64,000 nt of DNA from Bacteroidales bacterium (GCA_900769555.1 CAAGHA010000158.1:33866-97865), one strand, 5' to 3'; shown: positions 1 to 8,512, counted from the stretch's first letter. Notes: generated by a model from the letters alone, not told the origin. Numbers and translations: made by a program.

Positions 1-433
1 ATGGGATTATAGTCATAAATGCAATGATTTTAGGAAGTATAAGGTAGTTTGCAGAATTTACTCCCATTATATCCAAAGCATCGATCTGCTCTGTAATTCG
101 CATTGTACCTATTTCCGATGCAATGTTAGATCCTACTTTCCCTGCCAATATCAAACACATAATTGAAGAAGAAAACTCCAACAAGAGTGTGTCTCTGGTT
201 GCCAATCCTGTCGAATAGGTCGGAAGAAGTGGATTCTCTGTATTTAAAACCATTTGAATGGTAATTACCGCACCGATGAATGTGGAGATAATTACAACGA
301 TGGCAAGAGAATCTATTCCTTGTTTTTTTACCTCGTTGACGTACTGTTTCCAAAATATACTCCATCTGTCCGGTTTTGTAAATGTCCGATACATTAGAGA
401 TGAGTATTCGCCAACTTTTTCTATTGCATTCAT
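1..433 (-). CDS. mlaE: MlaE-family ABC transporter permease (3' end outside window)
   Basis: Only the first 144 codons lie in the window; the gene continues past the left edge. The translation starts MNAIEKVGEYSSLMYR and contains the family's characteristic stretch VVIISTFIGAVITIQMV. It continues with ATRDTLLLEFSSSIMCLILAGKVGSNIASEIGTMRITEQIDAL (read here as separate short motifs, with GKVGSNIASEIGTM the most diagnostic). This matches the MlaE/YrbE permease family, which with MlaF-type ATPases moves phospholipids between the outer and inner membranes of Gram-negative bacteria. The ATG at 431-433 is the first in frame after an AT-rich gap. The downstream thioesterase-ilv operon is on the same strand but 77 bases upstream, so co-transcription is possible. 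Substrate is inferred from family only. Confidence 0.85.
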   Translation of the reverse strand, partial: MNAIEKVGEYSSLMYRTFTKPDRWSIFWKQYVNEVKKQGIDSLAIVVIISTFIGAVITIQMVLNTENPLLPTYSTGLATRDTLLLEFSSSIMCLILAGKVGSNIASEIGTMRITEQIDALDIMGVNSANYLILPKIIAFMTIIP

Positions 434-510
434 AATCTTAATATTATAGTTCTAACAAACTTGTTAGTTAATACTTTTCATAAAAATACCTTATCACAAA
501 GGTAAGAAAT

Positions 511-1245
511 TTATCCTAATCGAATCTTACTTTTGCAAACTGATTTTCCTGAATTATTCTTTAAATCAACTAAAAAATCATTGTCCGTAACATTGGTTTT
601 GTAAAGGTGTAGTGTCTCGCCATACAGACACTCTTCAACAAATTCAACTTCAAAACGCATAATTTCTTTCTTTTTAAATTCTTCTAAAGAAAAGGCGTCA
701 ATAATGTATTCAACATATTTAGAGCTGTTTAGGTGTTGATTTATGTCGATGTCGCTGTATTTTACTCTAAAAGTTTCAACGAGTTGACTTTCAGTGTTAG
801 TTTGTGCAAATTTGATAGTTCGTTCAATCGGACACTCTTTATCACAAATGTATGATTGTAATTTTTCGTCGTTTAGAAGTACCGGTTTTCTCGTTTCCGT
901 GTCAATCATTGCCCAAACTGTTTTTGCATATCCTAAAATCTTTTCATCTTTGTCAAGAATTGCAAAATTTCTGAGAGTAAAAAGTTTCATTACATTTTCC
1001 ACCCACGTTTGAATTTTAATATCTTCATTGCTTTGTGGGAAATTGAACATTTCTATGGATACCCGTGATAGAACCCAAGAACGTTTGTTTTTATTAATCG
1101 CTTCCATTCCAAAACCTCTTGCGTCTGCGTGATATCCTGCCACGTTTAACAAGTAATTTATTAGCAATGGAAGTGTTAGTTTATTTCTGAAATCAACCTC
1201 GAAGGGTCTGATTTTAAATAGATATTCACCAACTTTTTCTTTCAT
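511..1245 (-). CDS. Acyl-ACP thioesterase, FatA/FatB-like double hot-dog
   Basis: A 244-residue protein of the bacterial acyl-ACP thioesterase family, which releases free fatty acids from acyl carrier protein in the cytoplasm. The second hot-dog half contains D-I-N-Q-H-L-N (residues 167-173), the N-x-H-x-N active-site arrangement of this family. The first half has the conserved GFGMEAINKNKRSWVLSR segment (residues 44-61). Its ATG overlaps the stop of ilvN by four bases (ATGA), so the two are translationally coupled. It is the last gene of the ilvD-ilvB-ilvN operon. Bacteroidales ilv operons often place such a thioesterase between ilvN and ilvC; here no ilvC follows. A role in branched-chain acyl metabolism is inference. 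Confidence 0.88.
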   Translation of the reverse strand: MKEKVGEYLFKIRPFEVDFRNKLTLPLLINYLLNVAGYHADARGFGMEAINKNKRSWVLSRVSIEMFNFPQSNEDIKIQTWVENVMKLFTLRNFAILDKDEKILGYAKTVWAMIDTETRKPVLLNDEKLQSYICDKECPIERTIKFAQTNTESQLVETFRVKYSDIDINQHLNSSKYVEYIIDAFSLEEFKKKEIMRFEVEFVEECLYGETLHLYKTNVTDNDFLVDLKNNSGKSVCKSKIRLG

Positions 1246-1793
1246 GATTCACTTTTTTTCCATTTTTCTTCGTATTTCTCTAATATATCGGAAAGACGCT
1301 CAATCTTTGATTTTGTAATAGCAATTCGTCCGGAACGTATGAATTGAAGGACTTTCATTTTTTGACTAAGTTCATCAAATAATCCTTGGGTTTCATTGTA
1401 ATGTCCTGTTTTTTCCAATACGACACAATTTTGAGTCATTTCAAGAATACGAATGTTATATTTTCTAATCAAATCTTCGATAGAGCCTAATTGTATAAAA
1501 TCTTCTGTTGCAATTTTATACAGTGCAATCTCTTGATAAACCAACTCTTCGTCGGTGTTATAGAATGATTTTATAATATCGATTCTTTTGTCAATTTGTT
1601 TTACAACTTTTTCGATTGTATCTTCATCTGTATAGGTTGTAATGGTAAATTTATGTATTCCCTCAAGGGCTGAAGGTGAAACTGAGAGTGTTTCTATATT
1701 CAGACCTCTTCGAGTAAAAATAATACTGATTTGATTTAACAAACCAACATGGTTTTCAGAGAATATGATTATTGTATATAATTTCTTTTCCAT
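1242..1793 (-). CDS. ilvN: Acetolactate synthase small (regulatory) subunit
   Basis: A 183-residue protein with an N-terminal ACT domain: TIIIFSENHVGLLNQISIIF at about residues 7-26, then RRGLNIETLSVSP. A C-terminal domain typical of IlvN follows. In this family the ACT domain binds valine and relays feedback inhibition to the catalytic subunit. It lies 3 bases after ilvB and overlaps the thioesterase start by 4 bases, so it belongs to a tightly packed operon. Length agrees with Bacteroidota IlvN proteins, which are slightly longer than the enterobacterial form. Confidence 0.93.
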   Translation of the reverse strand: MEKKLYTIIIFSENHVGLLNQISIIFTRRGLNIETLSVSPSALEGIHKFTITTYTDEDTIEKVVKQIDKRIDIIKSFYNTDEELVYQEIALYKIATEDFIQLGSIEDLIRKYNIRILEMTQNCVVLEKTGHYNETQGLFDELSQKMKVLQFIRSGRIAITKSKIERLSDILEKYEEKWKKSES

Positions 1794-1796
1794 GAC

Positions 1797-3497
1797 TTAG
1801 TTTTCCGGTGTAAGTATATTTGTAATTGTTTCTCCTGCTGGAGTCATTGGATATACCAATCCATTTTGCTCAACTTCGACAACTAGCAAAAATGCTTTAT
1901 CATCTTTCAGCATCTCTTCTATTGCTTCGTCAAGTTCTTCCCTTCGGGTTACTTTTCTGTTGGCAATTTTATAGGCGGATGCAATTTCATTGAAATCAGG
2001 ATTCACCATAGGTGTGGATGAGTAACGTTTTTGGTAAAATAACTCTTGCCATTGACGAACCATGCCCAAATAGTTATTATTCAACAATATCATCTTAACT
2101 CCGATGTTGCTTTGCATAATCGTTCCGAGTTCTTGAATACTCATCTGAAAACCTCCATCACCGGCAAACATACAAACAGTTCTATTCGGTACGCCTATTT
2201 TGGCACCTATTGCAGCCGGAATTCCAAATCCCATAGTTCCTAATCCACCGGAGGTGATAATGCTTCTACTTTGAGAATATTGGAAGTATCGCGCGGATTC
2301 TATTTGGTTTTGCCCTACGTCTGTAACCAAAATTGCATTTTTTTGTGTTGCATCAGAGACTTTTCTAACTACTTCTCCCATAGAAAGTGCGTCACTATTA
2401 GGTGATAATGATTTTTTTATCACTTTATTTAACTCTTCTTCCTCAAACGTTTTGAATGAGTCAATCCATTCTGTATGTTTGTTCGTTTTTATTTGAGAAG
2501 TCAGCGCAATTAAAGCCTCTTTCGCATCGCCTAAAATTTTAGCGTCAGTATTGATATTCTTTCCAATTTCAGAAATATCAATGTCGATATGAACAATTTT
2601 TGCTTGTTTTGCGTACGTTTTAACATTGCCGGTTACACGATCTGCAAATCGCATTCCTATACCGATTAGTAAATCGCATTCATTGGTTTTCTTGTTAGGT
2701 GCGATGTTTCCGTGCATACCAATGAACCCTTTGTTGAGTCGAAAATCGGATGGCATTGCAGAAAGTCCTAATAATGTGGAAGCTGCAGGAATATCTGCTT
2801 TTTCAAGGAATGTCATCAACTCCTTTTCTGCATTGCTCAAGATTACTCCTTGTCCAACTAAAACGAGTGGTTTCTTTGATTCATCTATCAATTTAGCAAC
2901 CTCTTCAACTTGTTTGTTTTCAAGATCGGGATAAGGTATGTATCCTCTTGCAATAGATATTTTTTGAGGTTTGAATTCAAATAGCTCGTTTTGTGCATTT
3001 TTAGCAAAATCCAAAACAACCGGTCCCGGTCTTCCTGTTGTTGCAATATGAAATGCTCTTGCAACGGCATAAGCAATATCTTCTGCACGTCGAATCTGGT
3101 AAGACCATTTTGTGATAGGTTGAGTTATCCCCACCAAATCGATTTCTTGGAAAGCATCTGTCCCTAAACTTGACGCATTGGCTTGTCCCGTTATAACAAT
3201 CATCGGTGTACTATCCATCATGGCATCACCAATTCCGGTTATTGTATTGGTTGCTCCGGGTCCGGATGTTACTATACAAACTCCCGGTTTCCCTGATGCA
3301 CGAGCATATCCCTCTGCAGCATGCGTTACAGCTTGTTCATGTCGCATTAGAATGTAGTTGAACTCTTTTTGATAGTCGTATAATGCGTCAAAAACAGGAA
3401 TGATATTTCCTCCGGGATAACCAAATATTGTGTCAACTCCTTCCTGTTTTAGAGCTTCCATCAATATATAAGAACCTTTTATCATTTTCTCTGACAT
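1797..3497 (-). CDS. ilvB: Acetolactate synthase large subunit
   Basis: A 566-residue thiamine-diphosphate enzyme that condenses two pyruvates (or pyruvate and 2-oxobutyrate) in the first common step of valine, leucine and isoleucine synthesis. The catalytic glutamate sits in RHEQAVTHAAEGYARASG (E54). The ThDP/Mg motif starts at G-D-G-G (446-449) and ends at N-N-N-Y-L-G (473-478). FAD/central-domain motifs such as IGMRFADRVTGN are also intact. The start is the first in-frame ATG, followed by SEKMIKGSYILMEAL, a normal family N-terminus. A 17-base tandem duplication lies just upstream at 3504-3537. A 274-base gap with a repeat element separates it from ilvD. Confidence 0.96.
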   Translation of the reverse strand: MSEKMIKGSYILMEALKQEGVDTIFGYPGGNIIPVFDALYDYQKEFNYILMRHEQAVTHAAEGYARASGKPGVCIVTSGPGATNTITGIGDAMMDSTPMIVITGQANASSLGTDAFQEIDLVGITQPITKWSYQIRRAEDIAYAVARAFHIATTGRPGPVVLDFAKNAQNELFEFKPQKISIARGYIPYPDLENKQVEEVAKLIDESKKPLVLVGQGVILSNAEKELMTFLEKADIPAASTLLGLSAMPSDFRLNKGFIGMHGNIAPNKKTNECDLLIGIGMRFADRVTGNVKTYAKQAKIVHIDIDISEIGKNINTDAKILGDAKEALIALTSQIKTNKHTEWIDSFKTFEEEELNKVIKKSLSPNSDALSMGEVVRKVSDATQKNAILVTDVGQNQIESARYFQYSQSRSIITSGGLGTMGFGIPAAIGAKIGVPNRTVCMFAGDGGFQMSIQELGTIMQSNIGVKMILLNNNYLGMVRQWQELFYQKRYSSTPMVNPDFNEIASAYKIANRKVTRREELDEAIEEMLKDDKAFLLVVEVEQNGLVYPMTPAGETITNILTPEN

Positions 3498-3503
3498 ACT
3501 TTC

Positions 3504-3537
3504 TTTATTTCTTTAGAGAATTTATTTCTTTAGAGAA
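3504..3537. repeat. 17-bp tandem duplication upstream of ilvB
   Basis: Two perfect back-to-back copies of TTTATTTCTTTAGAGAA (3504-3520 and 3521-3537) lie 7 bases before the ilvB start codon. On the transcript this doubles a purine-rich AAAGAAATAAA segment close to the translation start, so it could change initiation. No function is established. Confidence 0.8.
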
Positions 3538-3580
3538 TTTTTATTTAGAAGTTATTGTAATTTATATTCCAAATTTACTT

Positions 3581-3767
3581 TAGGTGACTTCTATAAATTA
3601 TGATTAGAAAAATTTTAAATCCTTAAATCCGATTCGGATGCTCTTGAATTCATTTTATTTGTTTAACTTCTATTCATTTCGTTACGATGCTTGTATCGCT
3701 CCATTATACGATAGAATCAACCTAAAAAAGTCTTTTAAAATCATCTCGAATTTATAGAACTTACCTA
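3581..3767. repeat. Dispersed intergenic element, family A (copy A1)
   Basis: This element fills the gap between ilvD and ilvB. It begins TAGGTGACTTCTATAAATTA and ends AATTTATAGAACTTACCTA, which are imperfect inverted repeats of each other. The interior carries the family's core, a stretch like GAATAGAAG...ATCGTAACG...GAGCGAT read on the opposite strand. It has no coding capacity. It lies 4 bases from the ilvD stop codon. Similar copies are at 37996-38258 and 54696-54889. Confidence 0.75.
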
Positions 3768-3771
3768 TATC

Positions 3772-5604
3772 TTATTCAATTATTCGTATACCACCTTTGT
3801 CTGCAGAAGAAACCATACTTGCGTATGCACGAAGAGATTTTGAAACAACTCTGTTTCGATTTGGTTTCCAAGCATTGCTTCCTTTTTTCTCTTCCTCAAT
3901 TCTTCGATTCTTCAACTCCTCATCTGATAATTTTACGTTGATACTTCGATTTGGAATGTCTATTTCAATAATGTCTCCATTTCTTACCAATCCGATATTT
4001 CCACCGGATGCAGCTTCTGGCGAAATATGTCCGATCGACAATCCTGAAGTCCCTCCGGAGAATCGTCCATCAGTAATAAGAGCGCACTCTTTCCCCAAAT
4101 GTCTCGATTTGATGTAAGAGGTAGGGTAGAGCATCTCTTGCATTCCCGGACCTCCTTTCGGTCCTTCGTAAATAATGACAACAACATCTCCCGATTTTAC
4201 TTCTCCACTTAAAATACCATCGCAAGCATCATCTTGAGAATGGTAAACTTTTGCCGGGCCACTAAATTTCCATATACTTTCATCAACACCGGCTGTTTTA
4301 ATCACGCATCCATCTTGGGCAATATTACCTTTCAAAACGCCTAAACCACCATCTTTTGTGTATGCATTTTCGATGTTGCGAATACAACCATTCTCACGAT
4401 CTGTGTCGAGAGTTTGATAGTATACTTCTTGAGAACCCATTTCGATGTTACGTTTTCTTGCAGGAGCACTTAAAAATATCTTTTCAGCCTCTTCACTACA
4501 ACTCTTTTTTGTGATGTCATATTGTTGTATTGCCTCAATTAGCGATAAACCATCTACTCGTTTTACCGATGTATTGATTAAGTTTGCATTGTTGAGTTCT
4601 GACAGGATAGAAATAATTCCGCCGGCACGATTAACATCTTGAATATGATATTTTTTTGTGTTTGGAGCCACTTTGCATAAGCATGGAGTCTTCTTTGATA
4701 GTGCATCAATGTCGTCCATCGTGAAATTTACTCCTGCTTCATTTGCAATGGCAAGTAGGTGAAGAACCGTATTGGTAGATCCACCCATGGCAATATCCAA
4801 AGTCATTGCATTTAAAAATGCATCTCTTGTTGCGATAGAGCGTGGTAATACACTTTCGTCTCCATCACGATAGTATTTGTAAGTATTTTCAACGATTAAT
4901 TTTGCCGCCTTTTTAAAAAGCAATTCTCTATTTTTATGAGTGGCAACAATAGTTCCGTTACCGACGAGAGCCAATCCGATCGCTTCATTCAAACAATTCA
5001 TGGAATTGGCAGTGAACATACCGGAACAAGAACCACATGTCGGACATGCACAACGTTCAACTTCTGCAATCTCATTATCACTTATACTACTATCTGCAGC
5101 TTGAATCATAGCATCAATTAAATCAAGGTGTTCTTCTCCTTTTTCTCCGGCCTCCATTGGTCCGCCTGAAACAAAAATGGTAGGGATATTCAGGCGCATA
5201 GAAGCCATTAACATTCCCGGAGTGATTTTGTCACAATTGCTAATGCAAACCATGGCATCAGCTTTATGTGCATTTACCATGTATTCTACACTATCTGCAA
5301 TTAGATCTCGTGAGGGAAGAGAGTAGAGCATTCCATCGTGTCCCATTGCTATACCATCATCTATGGCGATGGTGTTAAATTCAGCTGCAAAACATCCTAA
5401 TGACTCAATTTCTTTTTTTACGAGTTGACCAATATTATGAAGATGAACATGACCCGGTACGAATTGTGTAAAAGAATTGACTATAGCAATAATCGGCTTT
5501 CCTATTTGATCTTCCTTCATTCCATTAGCTCTCCACAGAGCTCTAGCTCCTGCCATGCGTCGTCCTTGTGTACTGAATGCACTCCTTAATTCATTTTTAT
5601 ACAT
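3772..5604 (-). CDS. ilvD: Dihydroxy-acid dehydratase
   Basis: A 610-residue iron-sulfur dehydratase, the third enzyme of branched-chain amino acid synthesis. It converts dihydroxy acids to 2-oxo acids. Cluster and substrate motifs are intact: CISNCDKITPGMLMASMR, CPTCGSCSGMFTANSMNC, and near the C-terminus ITDGRFSGGTSGLSIGHISPEA. The frame is open further upstream to 5673, but that extension reads straight through a terminator hairpin. The ATG at 5604 is preceded by AGAAAGGAT and gives the family N-terminus MYKNELRSAFSTQG, so 5604 is chosen. Expression is likely set by the attenuator immediately upstream (leader peptide 5696-5752, terminator 5620-5658). Confidence 0.96.
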   Translation of the reverse strand: MYKNELRSAFSTQGRRMAGARALWRANGMKEDQIGKPIIAIVNSFTQFVPGHVHLHNIGQLVKKEIESLGCFAAEFNTIAIDDGIAMGHDGMLYSLPSRDLIADSVEYMVNAHKADAMVCISNCDKITPGMLMASMRLNIPTIFVSGGPMEAGEKGEEHLDLIDAMIQAADSSISDNEIAEVERCACPTCGSCSGMFTANSMNCLNEAIGLALVGNGTIVATHKNRELLFKKAAKLIVENTYKYYRDGDESVLPRSIATRDAFLNAMTLDIAMGGSTNTVLHLLAIANEAGVNFTMDDIDALSKKTPCLCKVAPNTKKYHIQDVNRAGGIISILSELNNANLINTSVKRVDGLSLIEAIQQYDITKKSCSEEAEKIFLSAPARKRNIEMGSQEVYYQTLDTDRENGCIRNIENAYTKDGGLGVLKGNIAQDGCVIKTAGVDESIWKFSGPAKVYHSQDDACDGILSGEVKSGDVVVIIYEGPKGGPGMQEMLYPTSYIKSRHLGKECALITDGRFSGGTSGLSIGHISPEAASGGNIGLVRNGDIIEIDIPNRSINVKLSDEELKNRRIEEEKKGSNAWKPNRNRVVSKSLRAYASMVSSADKGGIRIIE

Positions 5605-5619
5605 ATCCTTTCTTTTTAA

Positions 5620-5658
5620 AATAAAAACCCTTTCCCCTGTTCTATGGAGAAAGAGTTT
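5620..5658 (-). terminator. Intrinsic terminator of the ilv attenuator
   Basis: On the minus-strand transcript AAACTCTTTCTCC (5658-5646) pairs with GGGGAAAGGGTTT (5637-5625) around an 8-base loop. This gives a 13-bp stem, with G-U pairs, followed by TTTATTTT. It ends 16-21 bases before the ilvD start codon. The 5' arm can instead pair with GAGAAAG at 5687-5681, so the terminator and that antiterminator are mutually exclusive. Confidence 0.85.
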
Positions 5659-5687
5659 ACATTGTTCTTTCAATACAAAACTTTCTC
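5647..5687 (-). promoter_or_regulatory. Antiterminator of the ilv leader
   Basis: GAGAAAG (5687-5681), only 8 bases after the leader-peptide stop codon, is complementary to CTTTCTC (5653-5647) in the 5' arm of the terminator. After a small bulge, TTT/AAA can extend the pairing. A ribosome stalled in the Ile/Leu/Val run leaves this segment free and would favour read-through. A ribosome at the stop codon would cover it and allow the terminator to form. The geometry is seen in the sequence; the mechanism is inferred from classical attenuators. Confidence 0.7.
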
Positions 5688-5695
5688 GCTCTTAG

Positions 5696-5752
5696 TTAGT
5701 TGTTCACGACCACTAAGATAACGAGCAGAATATATGAAATTAAATTTTTCAT
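5696..5752 (-). CDS. ilv leader peptide (attenuation)
   Basis: A short reading frame of 18 codons, MKNLISYILLVILVVVNN then TAA. Twelve of 18 residues are Ile, Leu or Val, including an unbroken run I-L-L-V-I-L-V-V-V near the end. It lies directly upstream of ilvD and is followed at once by antiterminator and terminator segments. Branched-chain codons at the stall point are the hallmark of translation-coupled attenuation of ilv and leu operons. The same frame is open upstream to 5896, but the basic, AT-rich extension looks like chance. There is no clear Shine-Dalgarno site, which is usual in Bacteroidota. Confidence 0.82.
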   Translation of the reverse strand: MKNLISYILLVILVVVNN

Positions 5753-5854
5753 TTTGTTAATTAATAACTCTTTAAGAGTCAAGATTATCTCTTTTCCAAA
5801 AAATATTAATAGTATAAAAACTACAATGAAAATATATAATCTTCTTCTTTTCGA

Positions 5855-5862
5855 CAAAGTTA
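5855..5862 (-). promoter_or_regulatory. Candidate -7 box for the ilv operon
   Basis: On the minus strand the sequence reads TAACTTTG, matching the Bacteroidota -7 consensus TAnnTTTG. Initiation about 7 bases downstream would put the leader-peptide ATG roughly 95 bases into the transcript. A clear TTTG -33 box at the usual distance is not seen, so this is tentative. Confidence 0.35.
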
Positions 5863-5898
5863 TAAATCTTTTTCTTTTAAAACTTCTTTTTGACACTT

Positions 5899-6277
5899 TT
5901 TTTGAATAATTTTTATAAATCTTTTATTTCTGTATTTTGTTATGCTTTATTTTTTGATATATACAATTCCGTCAGATATTTTAAAGTTTAAGATGTTTTC
6001 TATTCTTGTCTCGATACTTTAGAGTCTTAATTTGCTTATTTAAGATTTAGAGTGATTTATGGTATTTTCTATAAGTTAGGTCGTGATGATTTGAAATAAA
6101 TCTATTACAAATGAAAAACAGGAATCGTAATTTATAGAAGTTCCCTTTTATGAGTTAACTAAAGTGATGTAGGTTTCTATAGTAGGTATTAGGCTGTTTT
6201 TTATGATAAATGAATTACCATCAGATGCAAACATTTCGCATCTGATGGTAAAATTTGATGGTTAATTCATAGGGTTA
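5899..6277. other. Gene-free region between the ilv leader and a repeat element
   Basis: This gap is AT-rich with no credible reading frame. At 6061-6149 it contains a short (about 90 bp) family-A derivative whose left end reads TTTTCTATAAGTTAGGTCG and whose right end reads CGTAATTTATAGAAGTTCCC. Near 6215-6250, GATAAATGAATTACCATCAGATGC and CATCTGATGGTAAAATTTGA (the common core is ACCATCAGATG and its complement) form a strong hairpin. This is a plausible bidirectional structure, but it lacks an adjacent gene end. Confidence 0.55.
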
Positions 6278-6452
6278 TAAGAAGCTGTTTTAAATTTTAT
6301 TAAATAATTATTGTAAAGTTATACTTTTGGTTTTTTTCGACATCTTTGAGATTGTTTTTAACCTGTTTTTATTATTCTTTTTTGATAAATAAAAGCAATC
6401 TTAAAAATTTCTCTCAAATATGCTAGAAATAAAATTCAAACAGTTTCTAAAA
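6278..6452. repeat. Dispersed intergenic element, family B (copy B1)
   Basis: About 175 bp bounded by AAGAAGCTGTTTTAAATTTT and the inverted end AAAATTCAAACAGTTTCTAA. It is in reverse orientation to copy B2 at 9227-9428, with which it matches over most of its length. Shared blocks include CTCAAAGATG-CGAAA, AATAATAAAAACAGGTT and CATATTTGAGAGAAATTTTT. Relative to B2 it has lost one arm of the inner hairpin. It ends 4 bases from the stop codon of the sugar transporter gene. Confidence 0.8.
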
Positions 6453-6456
6453 GATT

Positions 6457-7866
6457 CTAATTTTTATGAGATAAACTTCTTGGATTGCCATTTTTTCTCC
6501 AATGTTCTTCAATTTTTTCAAGAGAGACCCCTTTGGTTTCAGGAACATAAAAATAACCCCATAATAGGGCAATTAGAGAGATTGCTGCAAATACCCAAAA
6601 GGTTGAGGCTATAGCGATATTTTCTCCACCAAGAAGGTAGTTAAATCCTCCAATCATTTTGAAAAATGTCCAAGCAACCAATGTGTTAAATCCCCAGTTG
6701 GCCAATGATCCGATGGAAGAGCCTAATCCTCTTACTTTTAATGGGAATATTTCAGATATAATCAACCACGCCAAAGGACCAAGACTGATGGCAAAAAAGG
6801 CGATGTAAATTAACATAGATGCGACAAGCACTATTTTTGTAAATTCTCCTAATGTATTGCTCAATGCAAAGCAAGCTCCAATAAGGACTAAAGAGGCAAA
6901 TATTCCGGTGGTACCTATGAAGAATAGTTTTCTGCGTCCTATTTTATCAATTAAGAATAGAGATAAAATGGTAAATAGGACATTCACAACTCCTACAGAT
7001 ACAGATGCCCAAATTGCTGCTTGATTGCCATCAAATCCAGCTCGTAAAAATATATCCGGACTATAGTAAATAACAGTGTTTATTCCTACAAATTGTTGGA
7101 AAAACATAATTCCGACTGCAATGATTAAAGCATTTCGCATCCATGGTTTAAAAATTTCTGTCCATGGCATTTGTGATTTGTCTTGTTGAATCTCTTTTCG
7201 CATATTGTCAATTGATTTTTCAACTAGTTGAGGCTCTTCTGTCATACGAAGAACTTTTAATGCTTCAGCCTCTCTGCCTTTACTCATCAGCCATCGTGGA
7301 GTTTCCGGTAAAAAATACATTCCAACGTATAGAATGATAGCCGGAATAACTCCTACGTAAAACATAGGTCTCCAACTTTCCGGATCATTGTTGTCTGCCA
7401 ATAAACTATCACTGATGTAGGCTGCTAAAATACCGACAGTAATCAGTAGTTGGAACATAGAAACAAGTGTACCCCTGATTTTTGTTGGAGAGATTTCTGC
7501 GATGTAGAGAGGTGTTGCAAAGGATGATACTCCAATAGCTAAACCTAAGTAAAGTCTGGAAATTAATAGTTGTGTTACATTGGGTGCAATTCCGCTCCAT
7601 AAAGCTCCTGTTACAAATACGAATGCAGAGCCTAAAATTACTCTTCTTCGTCCTAGAATATCGGTTAATCGACCGCATACTAAAGCTCCTATTACAGCGC
7701 CAATTAAACCAAATGCTGTAATGTTTTCAATTTGACTATCAGTTAATTGAAAGTCGTTTCGTAAAAATGGGATTGCTCCGGAAATAACTCCTGTATCAAA
7801 TCCGAAAAGTAATCCGCCGGTAGCCGCAATTGCGGCAATTACCCATACTAAATTTTTGTTATGCAT
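6457..7866 (-). CDS. Sugar:proton symporter, MFS sugar porter family
   Basis: A 469-residue integral membrane protein with about 12 transmembrane segments, of the XylE/GLUT type. Family signatures are clear: GGLLFGFDTGVISGAIPFL near the N-terminus, GRLTDILGRRRVI after TM2, RLYLGLAIGVSSFATPLYIAEISPTKIRG (PESPR-like region), PETPRWLMSKGR, IDKIGRRKL, and C-terminal PETKGVSLEKIEEHW. It imports a monosaccharide across the inner membrane; xylose, glucose, arabinose or galactose are possible, and the sequence does not decide. It is a single-gene unit, with a repeat element at its 3' end and a long non-coding gap upstream. Confidence 0.93.
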   Translation of the reverse strand: MHNKNLVWVIAAIAATGGLLFGFDTGVISGAIPFLRNDFQLTDSQIENITAFGLIGAVIGALVCGRLTDILGRRRVILGSAFVFVTGALWSGIAPNVTQLLISRLYLGLAIGVSSFATPLYIAEISPTKIRGTLVSMFQLLITVGILAAYISDSLLADNNDPESWRPMFYVGVIPAIILYVGMYFLPETPRWLMSKGREAEALKVLRMTEEPQLVEKSIDNMRKEIQQDKSQMPWTEIFKPWMRNALIIAVGIMFFQQFVGINTVIYYSPDIFLRAGFDGNQAAIWASVSVGVVNVLFTILSLFLIDKIGRRKLFFIGTTGIFASLVLIGACFALSNTLGEFTKIVLVASMLIYIAFFAISLGPLAWLIISEIFPLKVRGLGSSIGSLANWGFNTLVAWTFFKMIGGFNYLLGGENIAIASTFWVFAAISLIALLWGYFYVPETKGVSLEKIEEHWRKNGNPRSLSHKN

Positions 7867-8060
7867 AGTATTGTTTTTTAATATTGTTGAACATTTATTT
7901 TACAATCAATTTTTGTTTTGCATAAAAGAGTAACAATGTAAAATGAAAAATGTCTTAAGTTAACTGTTTTTTTTTCTTTTTTTTAGAAGTTGTTTTACAA
8001 GGTAACATAAATTCATTATTTTTAATTTTAAAAGTATCACTTGCAGAGTGATAAACGTTT

Positions 8061-8200
8061 CGGTGCTTTTTGATTTATTTCGGTAACTTGCTGTTTGTCA
8101 GCTGGTCATAGTGCTTGCACTGCATCTTTCTTTTGTACAGCAGTCTATTCGGAATAAATTCAAAAATTCCATGAGACGAATTTATAGAACTAACCTTAAA
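8061..8200. repeat. Dispersed intergenic element, family C (copy C1)
   Basis: This shares CTTTTTGATTTATTTCGGTA, CTTGCTGTTTGTCAG and AATAAATTCAAAAATTC with the region at 47338-47430. It ends in CGAATTTATAGAACTAACCT, like the right end of family A. A related but more degenerate end is at 46211-46252. It is non-coding. C may be a longer variant of family A rather than a separate family. Confidence 0.6.
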
Positions 8201-8512
8201 AAGAACTTTTTCGACATGTCAAATGAGCAAAGAGAAGTTTATTTCGATTTTGTCAGGGTGAGAAAAGATGCGAGTTAATTAACCTTAAAGACGTAGAAAA
8301 TAAGTATGTGAAACCTTAAAAATTATAGGATGAAAAAAGAACTGAATCAACGTTAAATGGATTATGAGAAGATGTCTTTTGTATTTGTTTTGAAAAAAAA
8401 TATATACGTAATGAACTTTTTCTATTTGATTAATGTTTTATTAGCGAAACAACACCAAAATGGTGTATGATTTAGAAAAACCTACTTTCTCATATAAATA
8501 GATTATTTCAAT

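Noticed and set aside
126..449. Small frames on both strands at the left edge
   Set aside because: They are shadows of the partial MlaE-type gene, which reads in another frame with clear motifs.
5604..5673. Longer ilvD start at 5673
   Set aside because: The extension reads through the terminator hairpin and lacks a match to the family N-terminus; 5604 has a ribosome site AGAAAGGAT.
5696..5896. 66-residue basic protein upstream of ilvD
   Set aside because: Only the last 18 codons look selected (Ile/Leu/Val leader peptide); the remainder is low-complexity AT-rich sequence.
8218..8277. 20-codon frame MSNEQREVYFDFVRV upstream of the polysaccharide locus
   Set aside because: Too short, no family, no start signals, and located in repeat-rich non-coding DNA.
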